64,000 nt of DNA from Symbiodinium natans (GCA_905221605.1 CAJNDS010000757.1:1-64000), one strand, 5' to 3'. Counted from the first letter of the stretch, positions 32,301 to 42,560 are shown. The notes: a model not told the origin generated them from the sequence alone. Translations and numbers: made by a program.

Positions 32301-32975
32301 TGAAATATGTCCGATTCAAATTTGAATCGGCCGATTCAGTTTTGAATCGACCCTCCAATTAAAGGTTGAAGTCGTCGTAGTGTTGCAATACTCACATGCA
32401 TATTCATACTGTGTATTGGCTTTATATGTATGTATGAGTTGGTACGTAATCTGTGTACTCACTCAATCTCCAACGCAACAAATTTGCTTATAAGGACTTA
32501 ATTTGCTTCTAAATAGAAGGGGAGAGGGCGCCAGGGGTCGGTCTTCCAAAATAAGTAGGACCAAAAAACACTCCCCACCACACCCCCCCACTCCCCTCCA
32601 CTTCACTCCACTGCGTGTTCTGGGTTTGTTTAAGGGTATTGTCAGGGCTTATTCTCCAAAACCCTATCGATCCAGGGTTTAGGATTCTAACGAGAAGCCC
32701 CAAAACCCCAAGCCTATAGGGTTAAGCAATTTAACCTCAACCCTTAATCTTTAAACACCCTATAGGGTTACGGTTTAAAGGTTTAGGATTTGAATTTCAG
32801 ACATGTAAACCTTGACCTACAATTTCAACGGAAGCTGAAAACTGCGCGTTTATAGCCCAAGCTGCGCGTCGAAATTGTGCACATATAATGGACCTCTTTC
32901 AGTGCTTCAATATATAATACCATGGCCTAGAGTTTTGTAAGATATTTTTTAACCATAAGAAAAATCTTCAGGACC

Positions 32976-33402
32976 GGGCGTTTTAAAACTCCTTGCTTAG
33001 CCACAAGAGGAGTTTTAAAACTCCTGCCACCGAAGATTGAAGATTGAAGATGTCTCAGGACTCTTTGTGGGAATCTTCAATCTCAAGTAGTCGGGGCCGG
33101 GAGTTTTAAAACTCCTTGCTTAGCCACAAGAGGAGTTTTAAAACTCATGCCACCGAAGATTGAAGATTGAAGATTCCTGGAAAGAGTTCTGGAGAATCTT
33201 CAATCTTCAATCTTCGGGGCCACGAGTTTTAAAACTCCTTGCTTAGCCACAAGAGGAGTTTTAAAACCCCCTGCCCCTAAGATTGAAGATTGAAGATTCC
33301 TGGAAAGAGTTCTGGGGAATCTTCAATCTTCAATCTTCGGGGCCACGAGTTTTAAAACTCCTTGCTTAGCCACAAGAAGAGTTTTAAAACTCCTGGCCCT
33401 GG
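32976..33402. repeat. 124-bp dyad satellite, four copies
   Basis: Copies start near 32980, 33103, 33225 and 33349. Each holds two GAGTTTTAAAACTC palindromes flanking CTTGCTTAGCCACAAGAG. Then follows a hairpin made of GAAGATTGAAGATTGAAGAT and its complement around CCTGGAAAGAGTTCTGG. The last copy is truncated. The first copy is the most diverged. Confidence 0.9.
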
Positions 33403-33504
33403 AGATATTTTATTGGAGTCTCTAAGTATTTAATATTTCGTATCGGATGTATATATATATATACATCCGGCTTCGAATTTCACAAACATAACGTCTCGAC
33501 ATAG

Positions 33505-33630
33505 AAAAGGGTATGAAAAGGTAGGTTTTGAGGGGGGGGGGGGGGACCATATATATATATATATATATCATATGTACCATATATATATATATAGCTACCC
33601 CCCCCCCCCCCCAGCGACCTACCCTTTTTA
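33505..33630. mobile_element. Hairpin element with G-run and C-run arms
   Basis: AAAAGGTAGGTTTTGAGGGG with a long G run, then TA repeats, then a C run and GCGACCTACCCTTTTT. The arms are complementary. Similar ends occur at 35690-35760 and near 31055-31085, suggesting a small mobile family. Confidence 0.55.
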
Positions 33631-33789
33631 GGCCTTTTTCGGCCTTTTTAACAAAAAATAACAAAGAAGGCCCAAAAGTCGCGTAGGTAAGGACAGTTAC
33701 TGGGACACCCACCTCACAGACCCCGATAAGCCAGCATTGGAAGAATCTACATTTTGAATCTGAAGCGGACAATGCTGTTTTTAGATGTT

Positions 33790-34600
33790 TAGATCAGTGT
33801 TTTTCTATGCAAATTGTGCGTTTCAAGGGCAATTAATGTTTTGTTGAGCAACTAATTTATTTATACAGTTGTGTTTGTACGAGGCAAAGTATTAATCAAA
33901 TAGTGAAACATTTTTCTTGGTTCTATGCGAATTTAGCAACAACAGCAATTATTAAGCAAAGAGCCCAATTTGACTCAAGTGAATACTATTTAAAGGAGCA
34001 TACTCAACCAAGATACGAAATAAACACCATTCTCAACCAAAAAATGGCAAAGTGTGCGTTTAAAGTGCAAATACTGTATTTATACAATTGTGTTTGTACT
34101 AGGCAAAGTATGCTCTCTGAAAAGTCCACTGAAATACCTTATGTTTACATATTCAATGAATCGTTTTTATTTTTGAAATAAGCATTTTATGCGAATTTAG
34201 CTACTAGAGTAATTATTAAGCAAATAGCCCAATGTGACTCAAGTGAATACCATTTAAAGGACCATACTCAACCAAAATACGAAAGAAGCACCATATTCAA
34301 CCAACATATGGCAAAGTGTGGCTTAAAGGGCAAATAGTGCTTTGTTGAGCAACTAATGCATTGAAACAGTTGTGTTTATACCAGGCAAAGTATTATTGAA
34401 GTACTATCTGCAAAGTCAAATGAAACACCTTATGTTTACATATTCTTGAAACAATTTTTTTGAAGTATTCATTCTATGCGAATTTAACTATTAGAGGAAT
34501 TCTTAAGCAAATAGCCCAATTTGACTCAAGTGAATACTATTTAAAGGACCATACTTAACCAAATACGAACGGAAATGGAAACGGTTCTACCTACATAACA
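33790..34600. repeat. Degenerate 270-300-bp tandem repeat
   Basis: Three copies of a segment containing CTATGCGAATTTAG, GCAAATAGCCCAATTTGAC and GAATACTATTTAAAGGA, at about 33921, 34188 and 34474. Intervening sequence also repeats (GTTGTGTTTGTAC..GGCAAAGTA). Two shorter relatives with GAAACAAAGAT are at 34600 and 34730. AT-rich and non-coding. Confidence 0.8.
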
Positions 34601-35293
34601 ATGAGACAAAGATTGCTGAAGTATTCACTAAAGACCACTTATATACTATGTCTGAAAAGCACAATTTGCATGAGCAAGCTTAAAAATGCACAATAATGGA
34701 AATAGAAGCGGTTCTACTTACATAACGATGAAACAAAGATGTCTGAAGTATTCAATAAAGACCACATATATACTATGCCTGAAAAACGCAACTTGCACAA
34801 TCAGGCTTTAAAAATGCACAAGAATCCTAGAAAAGTACTTAGTGAAGGCCATACACAAGCAAATTCACAAATACATAAAAACATCCAAAAGTGCAAGCTT
34901 TTCAGGAGAATCTCTGGTAAAGTTTGGATTATAGGGTTTTGGGTTATTCCTGGACGAGTAGGAGTCACTTTTTAAGCAAACAATTCTAAGCAATAAATGC
35001 TTTTTCTCAAGACAAGTATTGCAAATGCTGATTCTAGATAATTAATCGCATTTACCAGGCAAATATTATCCATGCGAATTGAGCTACCAGAGCACCAAGT
35101 AATGGTTGAATAAGGTCTACTACACTTGAGTACAACCAAAAGATGCACTGAACACTAGCGGCTCTATTTACATAATAACGAAACAAATAGTTCTGAAGCA
35201 CTAGAAAGACCACTTGTATACTATTTCTGAAAAGCACAATTAGCATAAGCACACTTAAAAATGCGTAGTTGTTGCCTCGTGCCCGTGAAGGCG

Positions 35294-35580
35294 AACCAAA
35301 AAGCCAAAATACCAAAACCAAAAAACCAAAAATACCAAAACCAAAAAAACCAAAAAAACCAAAACAAAAAAAACCAAAAATACCAAAAAAACCAATTTTC
35401 CGGGACTCTTGGAGAAGCCTCATAGGATTTCCTGAGAGTCCCGGAAAATTGGTTTTTTTGGTATTTTTGGTTTTTTTGGTTTTGGTTTTTTTGGTTTTTT
35501 TGGTTTTGTTTTTTTTGTTTTTTTTGGTTTTTTTTGGTTTTGGTTTTTTGGTTTTTTTGGTTTTGGTTTTTTGGTTTTTC
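35294..35580. repeat. Large inverted repeat, CCAAAA/TTTTGG arms
   Basis: The left arm (about 35300-35409) is A/C-rich and ends AATTTTCCGGGACTCT. The right arm (about 35435-35545) begins AGAGTCCCGGAAAATT and is T/G-rich. The spacer is 25 bases. Open frames across it encode poly-Lys/Pro or Phe/Leu/Val and are artefacts. Confidence 0.9.
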
Positions 35581-35689
35581 TACTGTCCCGTGTATGCGAT
35601 TTTAATTGTATTTTAGTCTACGCCCTAGGAAATACGCTATATTGCACACCGAGTTTGCTTGCAGTGCAGCTGGGTGACTTGAACAAGGC

Positions 35690-35815
35690 GAAAAAGGGTA
35701 GGTCACTGGGGGGGGGGGGGTACCATATATTTATATATATAAATATATGATACGATCTGATCTGATAGGGCCCTAAAATCGGGGTTGGGGGGGGGGGGGG
35801 CGGGGGGAGGGGTGT
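35690..35815. mobile_element. G-run/TA hairpin element, partial
   Basis: AAAAAGGGTAGGTCACTGGG with a G run and then ATATATTTATATATATAAAT, matching the arm of the element at 33505-33630. A second G run follows at 35788. Confidence 0.45.
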
Positions 35816-35948
35816 CCCGCGCTGGGAGGGAAAGGGGGTGAGGGGGAGGATGTATCCGTAACGTGCTTGCGCCAAGAGATGCTGCCGATGTTGCTAACCC
35901 CGCAAAACCCTGAATGGCATCAAAGCCCTGGATTTCCCTGAGCCCACG

Positions 35949-36014
35949 GTTTAGGGTTTAGGGTTTAGGGTTTAGGGTTTAGGGTTTAGGGTTTAGGGTT
36001 TAGGGTTTAGGGTT
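35949..36014. repeat. TTTAGGG array then C run
   Basis: Nine TTTAGGG units followed within ten bases by a run of about 20 C. Confidence 0.95.
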
Positions 36015-36190
36015 TCTGACCCCCCCCCCCCCCCCCCAGCACATTGGCCACGCTGCCAAGCCACTGCGTTGTTCGTAGGCGCAGCCCCCAGCCTCGAACC
36101 CCCTGCACCCTAACACTCCCTTTGCCCTAAATACCCTAAACCCTGAACCCTAAACCCTAAGTCCTAAATCCTAAGATCTGAACCCCCTCC

Positions 36191-36271
36191 ATGTCGATCT
36201 CGGTGTCTGTGGTGCTGCTGAGCGGCCGCACCGCCAAAGTCGATGCCTTGCAGACATCACTCGTCCACGAG
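36191..36271 (+). CDS. Gene B exon 1, ubiquitin-like N-terminus
   Basis: Starts at the ATG at 36191 and reads MSISVSVVLLSGRTAKVDAL then QTSLVHE. The MSIxVxVxLLSGRTAxV opening is the standard start of this dinoflagellate family and corresponds to the first strands of a ubiquitin-like domain. It ends at GAG followed by GCGAGAG (GC donor), chosen because exon 2 then continues the fold. TTTAGGG repeats begin at 36326. CCCTAAA variants lie upstream of the ATG. Confidence 0.75.
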
Positions 36272-37090
36272 GCGAGAGTTGGGCTTAGTGCCTCCTACTA
36301 CGTTCTCCTACGTTCCGTGAAGAGGGTTTAGGGTTTAGGGTTTCGGGGTTTGGGGTTTAGGGGTCGGGTGTAGGGTTTCGGGGTTCAGGCGTTTAGGGGT
36401 TTAGGGGTTAAGGGTTTCAGTTGCAATGGCAGGGATGCCTCTTAAATTTTACTTGCTATATATAGAGCCCGATGATGGCAACTTCAGTTCTTGAGTAAGA
36501 AGCCAGCACATCAAGGGCCAGCGCCTTGGAGCATCTTTTAAGGTCGGAGCGCCCTGCTTCGGGAGCTCCTACAAGCCTAAAACCCCAAGCCCTAAACCCC
36601 AAGCCCCAAACCCCAAACCCCAAACCCCAAACCCTAAACCCTAAACCCTAAACCCTAAACTCAAAGAATGACTCAACATACCCCAAACCCATACCCCTTA
36701 ACCCCTAAAAGGAGAACATAAGGAAGGATTTTCCCATACCCCTTACTTTCTTTTAAGGGGTATGCCCGAGGGGTATGTTGAATCTTTCTTAGACAAGCCC
36801 TAAACCCAAAACCCTAAACCCTAAAGTCTAGCAAGCCTGAACCCTAAACCCTAAACCCTAAACCCTAAACCCTAAACCCTAAACCCTAAACCCTAAACCC
36901 TAAACCCTAAACCCTAAACCCTAAACCCTAAACCCTAAACCCTAAACCCTAAACCCTAAACCCTAAACCCTAACCTAAACCCTAAACCCTAAACCCTAAA
37001 CCCTAAACCCTAAACCCTAAACCCTAAACCCTAAACCCTAAACCCTAAACCCTAAACCCTAGACCCTAGAAAGCCCGGAAAGCCCCGGAG
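36272..37090 (+). other. Gene B intron 1
   Basis: The 5' part has TTTAGGG and TTTCGGG units (36326-36420), the 3' part a CCCTAAA array of about thirty-two units (36838-37070). Between them lies a complete CAACATACCCC MITE (36670-36784). Another open piece at 36505-36575 (after AGCCAG) cannot be phased into the gene. Confidence 0.65.
36670..36784. mobile_element. MITE-like element, CAACATACCCC family (copy 2)
   Basis: Left end GACTCAACATACCCCAAACC; right end GAGGGGTATGTTGAATC, inverted copies with a subterminal second inverted pair (CATACCCCTTA and TAAGGGGTATG). It is about 115 bp with no coding capacity. Same family as 21978-22077. Confidence 0.7.
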
Positions 37091-37156
37091 GTGCAGCGGG
37101 AGGCGGAGTTCCAGCTGGGTCTGGGCCTGCGGTGCCTGCTCGCGGAGTCCGGGGAG
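37091..37156 (+). CDS. Gene B exon 2, ubiquitin-like domain
   Basis: Reads VQREAEFQLGLGLRCLLAES and GE, matching the LKRRAQxALGVGxGRLLDSSG segment of the family. Acceptor CCCCGGAG; GC donor GCCGGG. Phase 0 at both ends. Upstream is the long CCCTAAA array and downstream are TTTAGGG/TTTGGGG units. Confidence 0.75.
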
Positions 37157-38246
37157 GCCGGGGGCTTCATGGGCTTTAGGGTTTGGGGTTTAGGGTTTAG
37201 GGTTTGGGGTTTAGGGTTTAGGGTTTTGGGGTTTGGGGTTTAGGGTTTAGGGTTTGGGGTTTAGGGTTTAGCGTCTGGAGTTTGGGGTTTAGGGTTTCGG
37301 GTTGAGGGGTTTGGGGTTTAGGGATTGGGGTTTAGGGTTTGGGGTTTAGGGACTGGGGTTTAGGGTTTGGGGTTTGGGGTTGAGGGTTTTGGGGTTTGGG
37401 GTTTTGGGGTTTAGGTGACTTGGGTGTTGTAGGGTCCCTATCGCGGTTTGTAGGAGTTTATCGGGTCGTTATAGGGTTTACTAGAGGTTGCTAGGGTTTT
37501 TTTATTGGGTCTTTCTAGGGATTTAGAGGGGGTTCACCGGGCCTTTATGGTTCACAGGGCCTTTATAGGAGCGTAGGGTTTCCCTGGGTACCCATACTTT
37601 GGAGCATTATGATTTGTCCGGGCGATGCTGCCCTGCACCGTAAGATGCGTTTAGGGTTTTGGATTTGGGGTTTAGGGTTTTGGGTTTGGGGTTTAGGACT
37701 TAGAGTGGTTCTGGGTTGACGATGTTGTTTTGCACGGCTGCTGTCTCTTCCCTTCCTGTTCGTGCAAAACCCTACAGCCGTAAACCCTAAACCCCATGCC
37801 GTAAACACTCAACCCTAAAAACTGACAGGGGCCAAGGGCAACTCCCCCAAAAACCATGGTCTCCAAGCCCCAAACGCTAAACCCCAAACCCTCAACCCAA
37901 AACCCTGAACCCTAAACCCCTAACTCCGCACCCTAAACCCGACAAGCTTCGGGCGCTGGTTTAGGGTTTCGGGCACTGGGGGCATTCGGGGCGTTGGGGG
38001 GTTTAGGGTTTAGGGTTTAGGGATTAGGGGTATTCGGGTGTAGCCTCCTTTCCCCTCCCCGAGAGGTCCTGTCCCCTAGACCTTACACCTCAAAACCCAA
38101 AGTCCTAAGTGCCCCTAAACCCTAAACCCTAAACCCTAAACCCTAAACCCTAAACCCTAAACCCTAAACCCTAAACCCTAAACCCTAAACCCTAAACCCT
38201 AAACCCTAAACCCTAAACCCTAAACCCTAAACCCCAAACCCCCAAG
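37157..38246 (+). other. Gene B intron 2
   Basis: TTTAGGG, TTTGGGG and related variants at 37174-37415; unique core 37420-37620; mixed repeats with CCCCAAA and CCCTAAA to 37945; TTTAGGG patch at 38005-38030; CCCTAAA array of about eighteen units 38115-38240 up to the acceptor. Small minus frames near 37563-37887 are partly repeat-coded and not supported. Confidence 0.65.
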
Positions 38247-38317
38247 GCGCTACCCAGCTTGGCCACGCTTCAAAGCCTGGGGCTTGCCCATGGGGCGACG
38301 CTCACCGCGCACGTGCG
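38247..38317 (+). CDS. Gene B exon 3, end of ubiquitin-like domain
   Basis: Reads ALPSLATLQSLGLAHGATLT then AHV plus a split Arg codon. This corresponds to the xTLxxAGLxxGDxLTLxV segment that ends the ubiquitin-like fold. Acceptor CCCAAG, GC donor (GCCGGC), phase 2 out. Confidence 0.75.
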
Positions 38318-38649
38318 GCCGGCGAGCCCTGGCCCCGAGTGTTCTCCTTTACTCCGTTTTTTTTTGGTGGGTTTAGGGTTTAGGGTTTGGGGTTTAGGGT
38401 TTAGGGTTTAGGGTTTGAATTCGTTGTTTGTGGGGGGTGGGGGGCAAGGAGGGGGAGGGGGGTTGGGTTTAGGGTTTGGGGTTTGGGGTTTGGGGTTTGG
38501 GGGTTGGGGTTTAGTGTTTAGGGTTTAGGATGCGGACAAGGGAGGGGTGTTTTAGGTTTGTTAACGTGTGACAGCAAAGCCACCAAGCAGTGTCTACCCT
38601 AACCCGTAAACCCCGAAGCCGGCAAAGGCAAGCCCTGAACCCTCCTAAG

Positions 38650-38729
38650 GAGCCTCTGCGCCACGGGCGCCGCCTTCGCGTTGCTACGGGGCGATGGGCG
38701 TGTGGTGACCTGGGGCGATGTCAGCCGAG
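38650..38729 (+). CDS. Gene B exon 4, first RCC1-like repeat
   Basis: After CCTAAG it reads SLCATGAAFALLRGDGRVVT then WGDVSR and a split Gly codon. The AFALLRGDGRVVTWGD core is diagnostic. It ends at G followed by GTGCGA (GT donor), and exon 5 completes GGDS. TTTAGGG units follow at 38765. Confidence 0.8.
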
Positions 38730-38987
38730 GTGCGATTGGAGGGGTTCGGGGTTCAGGTCTGAGGGTTTAGGGTTTAGGGCGTTTGCGATTTCTGGAATGT
38801 CTCGTCTTGGGAGCAGGGCAACATAGGGACCAGGATCATAGCATTGTGGAGGAAGGCTTGCAGTAATTGTAGTATCTTGGCGAATAGAGGGTACCCTGTT
38901 CTAGTCTAGGGAAGGCCCATTTTTGCGCGCTTTCTTTGAGGATTCCAGGGGCTCCCGTGGGCTCGACGGCAACCTTTTTCCCGTCAG

Positions 38988-39088
38988 GTGGTGACAGCCG
39001 CGGTGTGCGAGAGCAACTGTCCGCTGTGCACTCGCTTGCAGGGACGGCTTTCGGGGCATTTGCCGCCCTGAAGCTAGATGGCTCCGTG
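38988..39088 (+). CDS. Gene B exon 5, RCC1-like repeat
   Basis: After CCCGTCAG it reads GGDSRGVREQLSAVHSLAGT then AFGAFAALKLDGSV. It ends at GTG followed by GTCCCTT (GT donor) so that exon 6 supplies VTWG. The exon could be read further to a TGA at 39124 (PWVEQGFGAWG), but that would leave exon 6 without its expected partner. Intron 4 before it lacks a CCCTAAA array. Confidence 0.75.
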
Positions 39089-39289
39089 GTCCCTTGGGTC
39101 GAACAGGGCTTCGGGGCTTGGGGCTGAGGCCGGGGATTAGGGTATTGACGTCTTGTTATCCAGCAACTTCTCCAGTGTGTGTTTCGGTTTGGTGCCGGGG
39201 TTTGAGGCTTGATAGGGAGAAGGGTGTAGAAGTAACCCTAAACCCTAAACCCACCCTGAAAGCCCCAAGCCCCCTGGTGCGGCTTCCAG

Positions 39290-39367
39290 GTCACGTGGGG
39301 CCACCCCGAGTATGGCGGAGACAGCGGAGTTGTCCAGGCACGCCTCACCGGCGTCCAGCAGATACAG
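39290..39367 (+). CDS. Gene B exon 6, RCC1-like repeat
   Basis: After GGCTTCCAG it reads VTWGHPEYGGDSGVVQARLT then GVQQIQ, a nearly ideal family sequence. GC donor (GCCCGG), phase 0. CCCTAAA units lie 40 bases upstream and TTTAGGG units 20 bases downstream. Confidence 0.85.
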
Positions 39368-40934
39368 GCCCGGGGCTATCGATTATGGTTTAGGGTTTAG
39401 GGTTTCGGCTTAAGGTTTTTGGGTGACTTCTGACCATGTGGTCACTTCTTTCTTTGAGTCCCTGCTGCAAGACGGCCGCTTGCTTTGAAGGTTCATGCGA
39501 CTTGCGTAGTTGCTACCGCTGGTTCTCACTGAGCTTACATAATCGACCCCTAGAAGGGACCCTTAATATCCTTCCCCTATATATCCCGATATATATATAT
39601 ATATATATGCACCTTATATAGCCCTATATACATACCCTAAAGTCACTTAGCCAACAGAACTTTAAACTGTTTGGGTTCGCTTCTTCCTTAGGACAAGTGA
39701 AGCTCAAGCTTCTTTTCCTTTCTTCTTGGAGATGCAAGTAGAAGCCTAAACCCTACAAGCCCTAAACCCTAAACCCTAACCCGACAAGCCCTAAACCCTA
39801 AACCTTAAACCTTAAACCCTAAACCCTAAACCCTATACCCTAAACCTCAGCCCTAAACCCTAACTCTACAGGCCCTAAACCCTAAACCCTAAACCCTAAA
39901 AACCCTAAACCCTAAACCCTAAACCCTAAACCCTAAACCCTAAACCCTAACCCTAAACCCTAAAACCCTAAACCCTAAACCCTAAACCCTAAACCCTAAA
40001 CCCTAAACCCCCTAACCCCCCTAAACCCTAAACCCTAAACCCTAACCCTAAACCCTAAACCCTAAACCCTAACCTAAAACCCTAACCCTAAACCCACCCT
40101 AAACCCAAACCCTAAAAACCCTAAACCCTACCCTAAACCCTAACCCAAACCCTAAACCCTAAACCCTAAACCCAAACCGAAACCCGAAACCCAAACCCTA
40201 AACCCTAAACCCTAAACCTCTAAACCCTAAACCCTAAACCCTAAACCCTAACCTAAACCCTAAACCCTAAACCCTAAACCCTAAACCCTAAACCCTAAAC
40301 CCTAAACCCTAAACCCTAAACCCTAAACCCTAAACCCTAAACCCTAACCCCTAAACCCTAAACCCTAAGCCCTCGAAGCCCCCTCTACCCTAAGAGCCCC
40401 CCAAGAGCCCAACAACTCCTCAGTCCTTGGTCGAGATTTAAGGGGTAAAAGGAGGGACCCCTAGAAGGGACCCCTAATCTTATTCCCCTATATAACGCCT
40501 ATACATACCTTAGGTATAGTCCCTTTATACCTAAGTAGCTAAACCCTAAACCCTAAACCCAAAGCCCTAACCCCTAGCCCTAACCCCTAACCCCTAACCC
40601 CTAACCCCTAACCCCTAACCCCTAACCCCTAACCCCTAACCCCTAACCCCTAACCCCTAACCCCTAACCCTTAACCCCTAACGCCCTAACCCCTAACCCC
40701 TAACCCCTACCCCTAACCCTAACCCCTAACCCCTAACCCCTAACCCCTAACCCCTAACCCCTAACCCCTAACCCCTAACCCTAACCCCTACCCCTAACCC
40801 TAACCCCTAACCCCTAACCCCTAACCCCTAACCCCTAAACGCTAAACCCTAAACGCTAAACCCTAAACCCTAAACCCTAAACCCTAAATTCTCCCTCATA
40901 ATAAGGGTCCCTCCTTTAGTCCCTTGGTCGAGAG
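39368..40934 (+). other. Gene B intron 6
   Basis: Short TTTAGGG patch (39388-39405), unique DNA with a TA run (39540-39660), then CCCTAAA arrays with CCCTAAC and CCCAAAC variants (39745-40370). A related element with GACCCCTAGAAGGGACCC occurs at 39545 and 40456. A CCCCTAA array spans 40565-40840. The repeat AGTCCTTGGTCGAGA at 40422 recurs as AGTCCCTTGGTCGAGA at the 3' splice site. Confidence 0.65.
40565..40840. repeat. CCCCTAA tandem array
   Basis: About thirty-eight units of the 7-mer CCCCTAA with a few 6-base deletions (CCCTAA, CCCCTA). It differs by one base from the surrounding CCCTAAA arrays. Confidence 0.95.
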
Positions 40935-40998
40935 GCCTCGGGCGGCGCCTTTGCCGCGCTCCGCGCCGACGGCTCGGTGGTGACGTGGGGCCACAAAG
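40935..40998 (+). CDS. Gene B exon 7, RCC1-like repeat
   Basis: Reads ASGGAFAALRADGSVVTWGH then K and a split Gly codon, the clearest family signature in the window. Acceptor GTCGAGAG, GC donor (GCCGCC), phase 1 out. A TTTAGGG array starts at 41013. Confidence 0.88.
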
Positions 40999-41797
40999 GC
41001 CGCCTGGGCTTGAGGTTTAGGGTTTAGGGTTTTAGGGTTTAGGGCTTGTAGGGTTTAGGGTTTAGGGTTTAGGGTTTAGGGTTTAGGGTTTAGGGTTTAG
41101 GGTTTAGGGTTTAGGGTTAGGGTTTAGGGTCTAGGGCTTGTGGGGTTTAGGGCTTCGGGTACTGTAGGGCCCCTCAAGCAAGCCCCAAACACTGAACACG
41201 TTTGCTTTAGGGCTCAGGGCTTAAGGCTTGTAGGATTTGTCGGCTCTAGGTTGTTTGCTTTTGCAAAGGGTTAAGGGTTTAGGGTTTAGGGTTTGGGGTT
41301 TGGGGTTTGGGGTTTAGGGTTGGAGGGTTGCGACACGGTTTAAGTCACATTGGTCTTTGCAATCTTTGGGTCCAGTTGTCTCGGGAACCAGCGCAGCAGG
41401 CACGTTTTTTCGTTCAAAGGGTTACGGTTGCCCTTAAAGGCCTTAAGGGTCTTAGGGCTCACCGGGTTTTAAGGTTGAGGTCTTTGAGGGTTTTGAGGTT
41501 GTTTAACGGGTTTGAGCCTAAACCTCCCTGAAAAACCTTACAACCTTAAAGCCACAAGCCTTAAAACCTTCACACCCTTAACCACAAACCCTCAATGCTA
41601 AGACCCTAAACCCTAAACCCTAACCCCTAAACCCTAAACGCTCTTTTACGCCGCGAACGCTAAGCCCGAAACCCTAAACCCTAAACCCTAAACCCTAAGT
41701 CCTCAACCCTAAACACTAAAAACCTAAACCCTAAAACCCTAAACCCTAATCCCCAGAACCCTAAACCCTTTGACACCTGTCAGACGGTGAGTTGCAG
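40999..41797 (+). other. Gene B intron 7
   Basis: TTTAGGG arrays at 41013-41150 and 41276-41330, then degenerate sequence, then CCCTAAA units 41600-41770 before the acceptor. The plus frame 41307-41531 is not supported. Confidence 0.7.
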
Positions 41798-41850
41798 GCT
41801 TCGGAGGCGACAGCCATGCGGTGCGCGGACGCCTGAAGAACGTGCAGCAG
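41798..41850 (+). CDS. Gene B exon 8, RCC1-like repeat
   Basis: After GAGTTGCAG it completes Gly and reads FGGDSHAVRGRLKNVQQ. GC donor (GCCTGG), phase 0. TTTAGGG follows at 41875. Confidence 0.82.
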
Positions 41851-42475
41851 GCCTGGGCAAGGTTTCTAGAGTTTTAGGGTTTAGGGAGTAGGGTTTAGGG
41901 TTTAGGGTTCAGGGTTTGTAGGATTTAGGGGGTTTATAGGATGTAGAGGGTCTGTAATTAGGGTTTCGGCGGTTTATAGGTTTAGGGGTTTTATGGGATT
42001 TAGAGGGTTTACAGGCTTTAGGGAGTTTGTAGGATTTAGGGGGTTTGCAGCATTTAGGGGGGTTATAGGATTTAGGGGGTTTATAGGATTTAGGTGGTTT
42101 TTAGGGTAAGTTTAGGGGGTTTTCATAGGGTTTTCCATAGGGTTTTCATTGGTAATCAGGAGTAATCATGATTTACGAGAAACAATGCAGGAGTGGATCG
42201 CATTTGCGAGTACACTCTCTCGAGCAAGCCCAATGGAGATGTTCATGGGCATGATCGGGCCATCCCAACCCTAAACCCCGAACCCCATAAACCCCGAACC
42301 CTACACCCTAAATCCTAAACCCCGAACCCTAAACCCTAAACCCTAAACCCCAAACCCCAAACCCTAAACCCTAAACCCTAAACCCTAAACCCTAAACCTT
42401 AAACCCTAAACCCTAAATCCTAAACCCTAAACCCTAAACCCTAAACCCTAAACCCAAACCCCCCCAAAACCCCAG

Positions 42476-42560
42476 GTCTTGTCCACGGCCTGCCATGCCC
42501 TGGCCACGCACTTTGCGGCCTTCTCGGCCTTGCGCGCTGACGGCACCGTGGTGACCTGGG
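42476..42560 (+). CDS. Gene B exon 9, RCC1-like repeat
   Basis: After CCCCAG it reads VLSTACHALATHFAAFSALR then ADGTVVTW and a split Gly codon. It is slightly longer before the AFxAL core than other repeats. GC donor (GCTGCG), phase 1 out. CCCTAAA upstream, TTTAGGG downstream. Confidence 0.82.

Larger units (their letters stand above)
30965..35880. other. AT-rich repeat island, about 4.9 kb
   Basis: Base composition drops sharply in GC here and the telomere-like 7-mers nearly vanish. The island contains TA and CA dinucleotide runs, degenerate CCTAAATC repeats, a dyad-rich satellite, a 270-300-bp degenerate tandem repeat, G-run/TA hairpin elements and a large inverted repeat. No gene is recognisable, and no mitochondrial or plastid gene was identified. 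It lies just upstream of the start of gene B. Confidence 0.7.

Noticed and set aside
33790-35260. Mitochondrial or plastid gene fragment in the AT-rich island
   Set aside because: No segment translates to any organellar protein I recognise and no rRNA motif is seen; the sequence is explained by tandem repeats.
35269-35616. Poly-Lys/Pro and Phe/Leu/Val frames
   Set aside because: Direct translation of the CCAAAA/TTTTGG inverted repeat.
39089-39126. Reading exon 5 of gene B through to a TGA as a gene end
   Set aside because: Stopping at the GTCCCT donor gives DGSV joined to VTWG of exon 6, the normal family sequence and the same split seen at exons 11/12.
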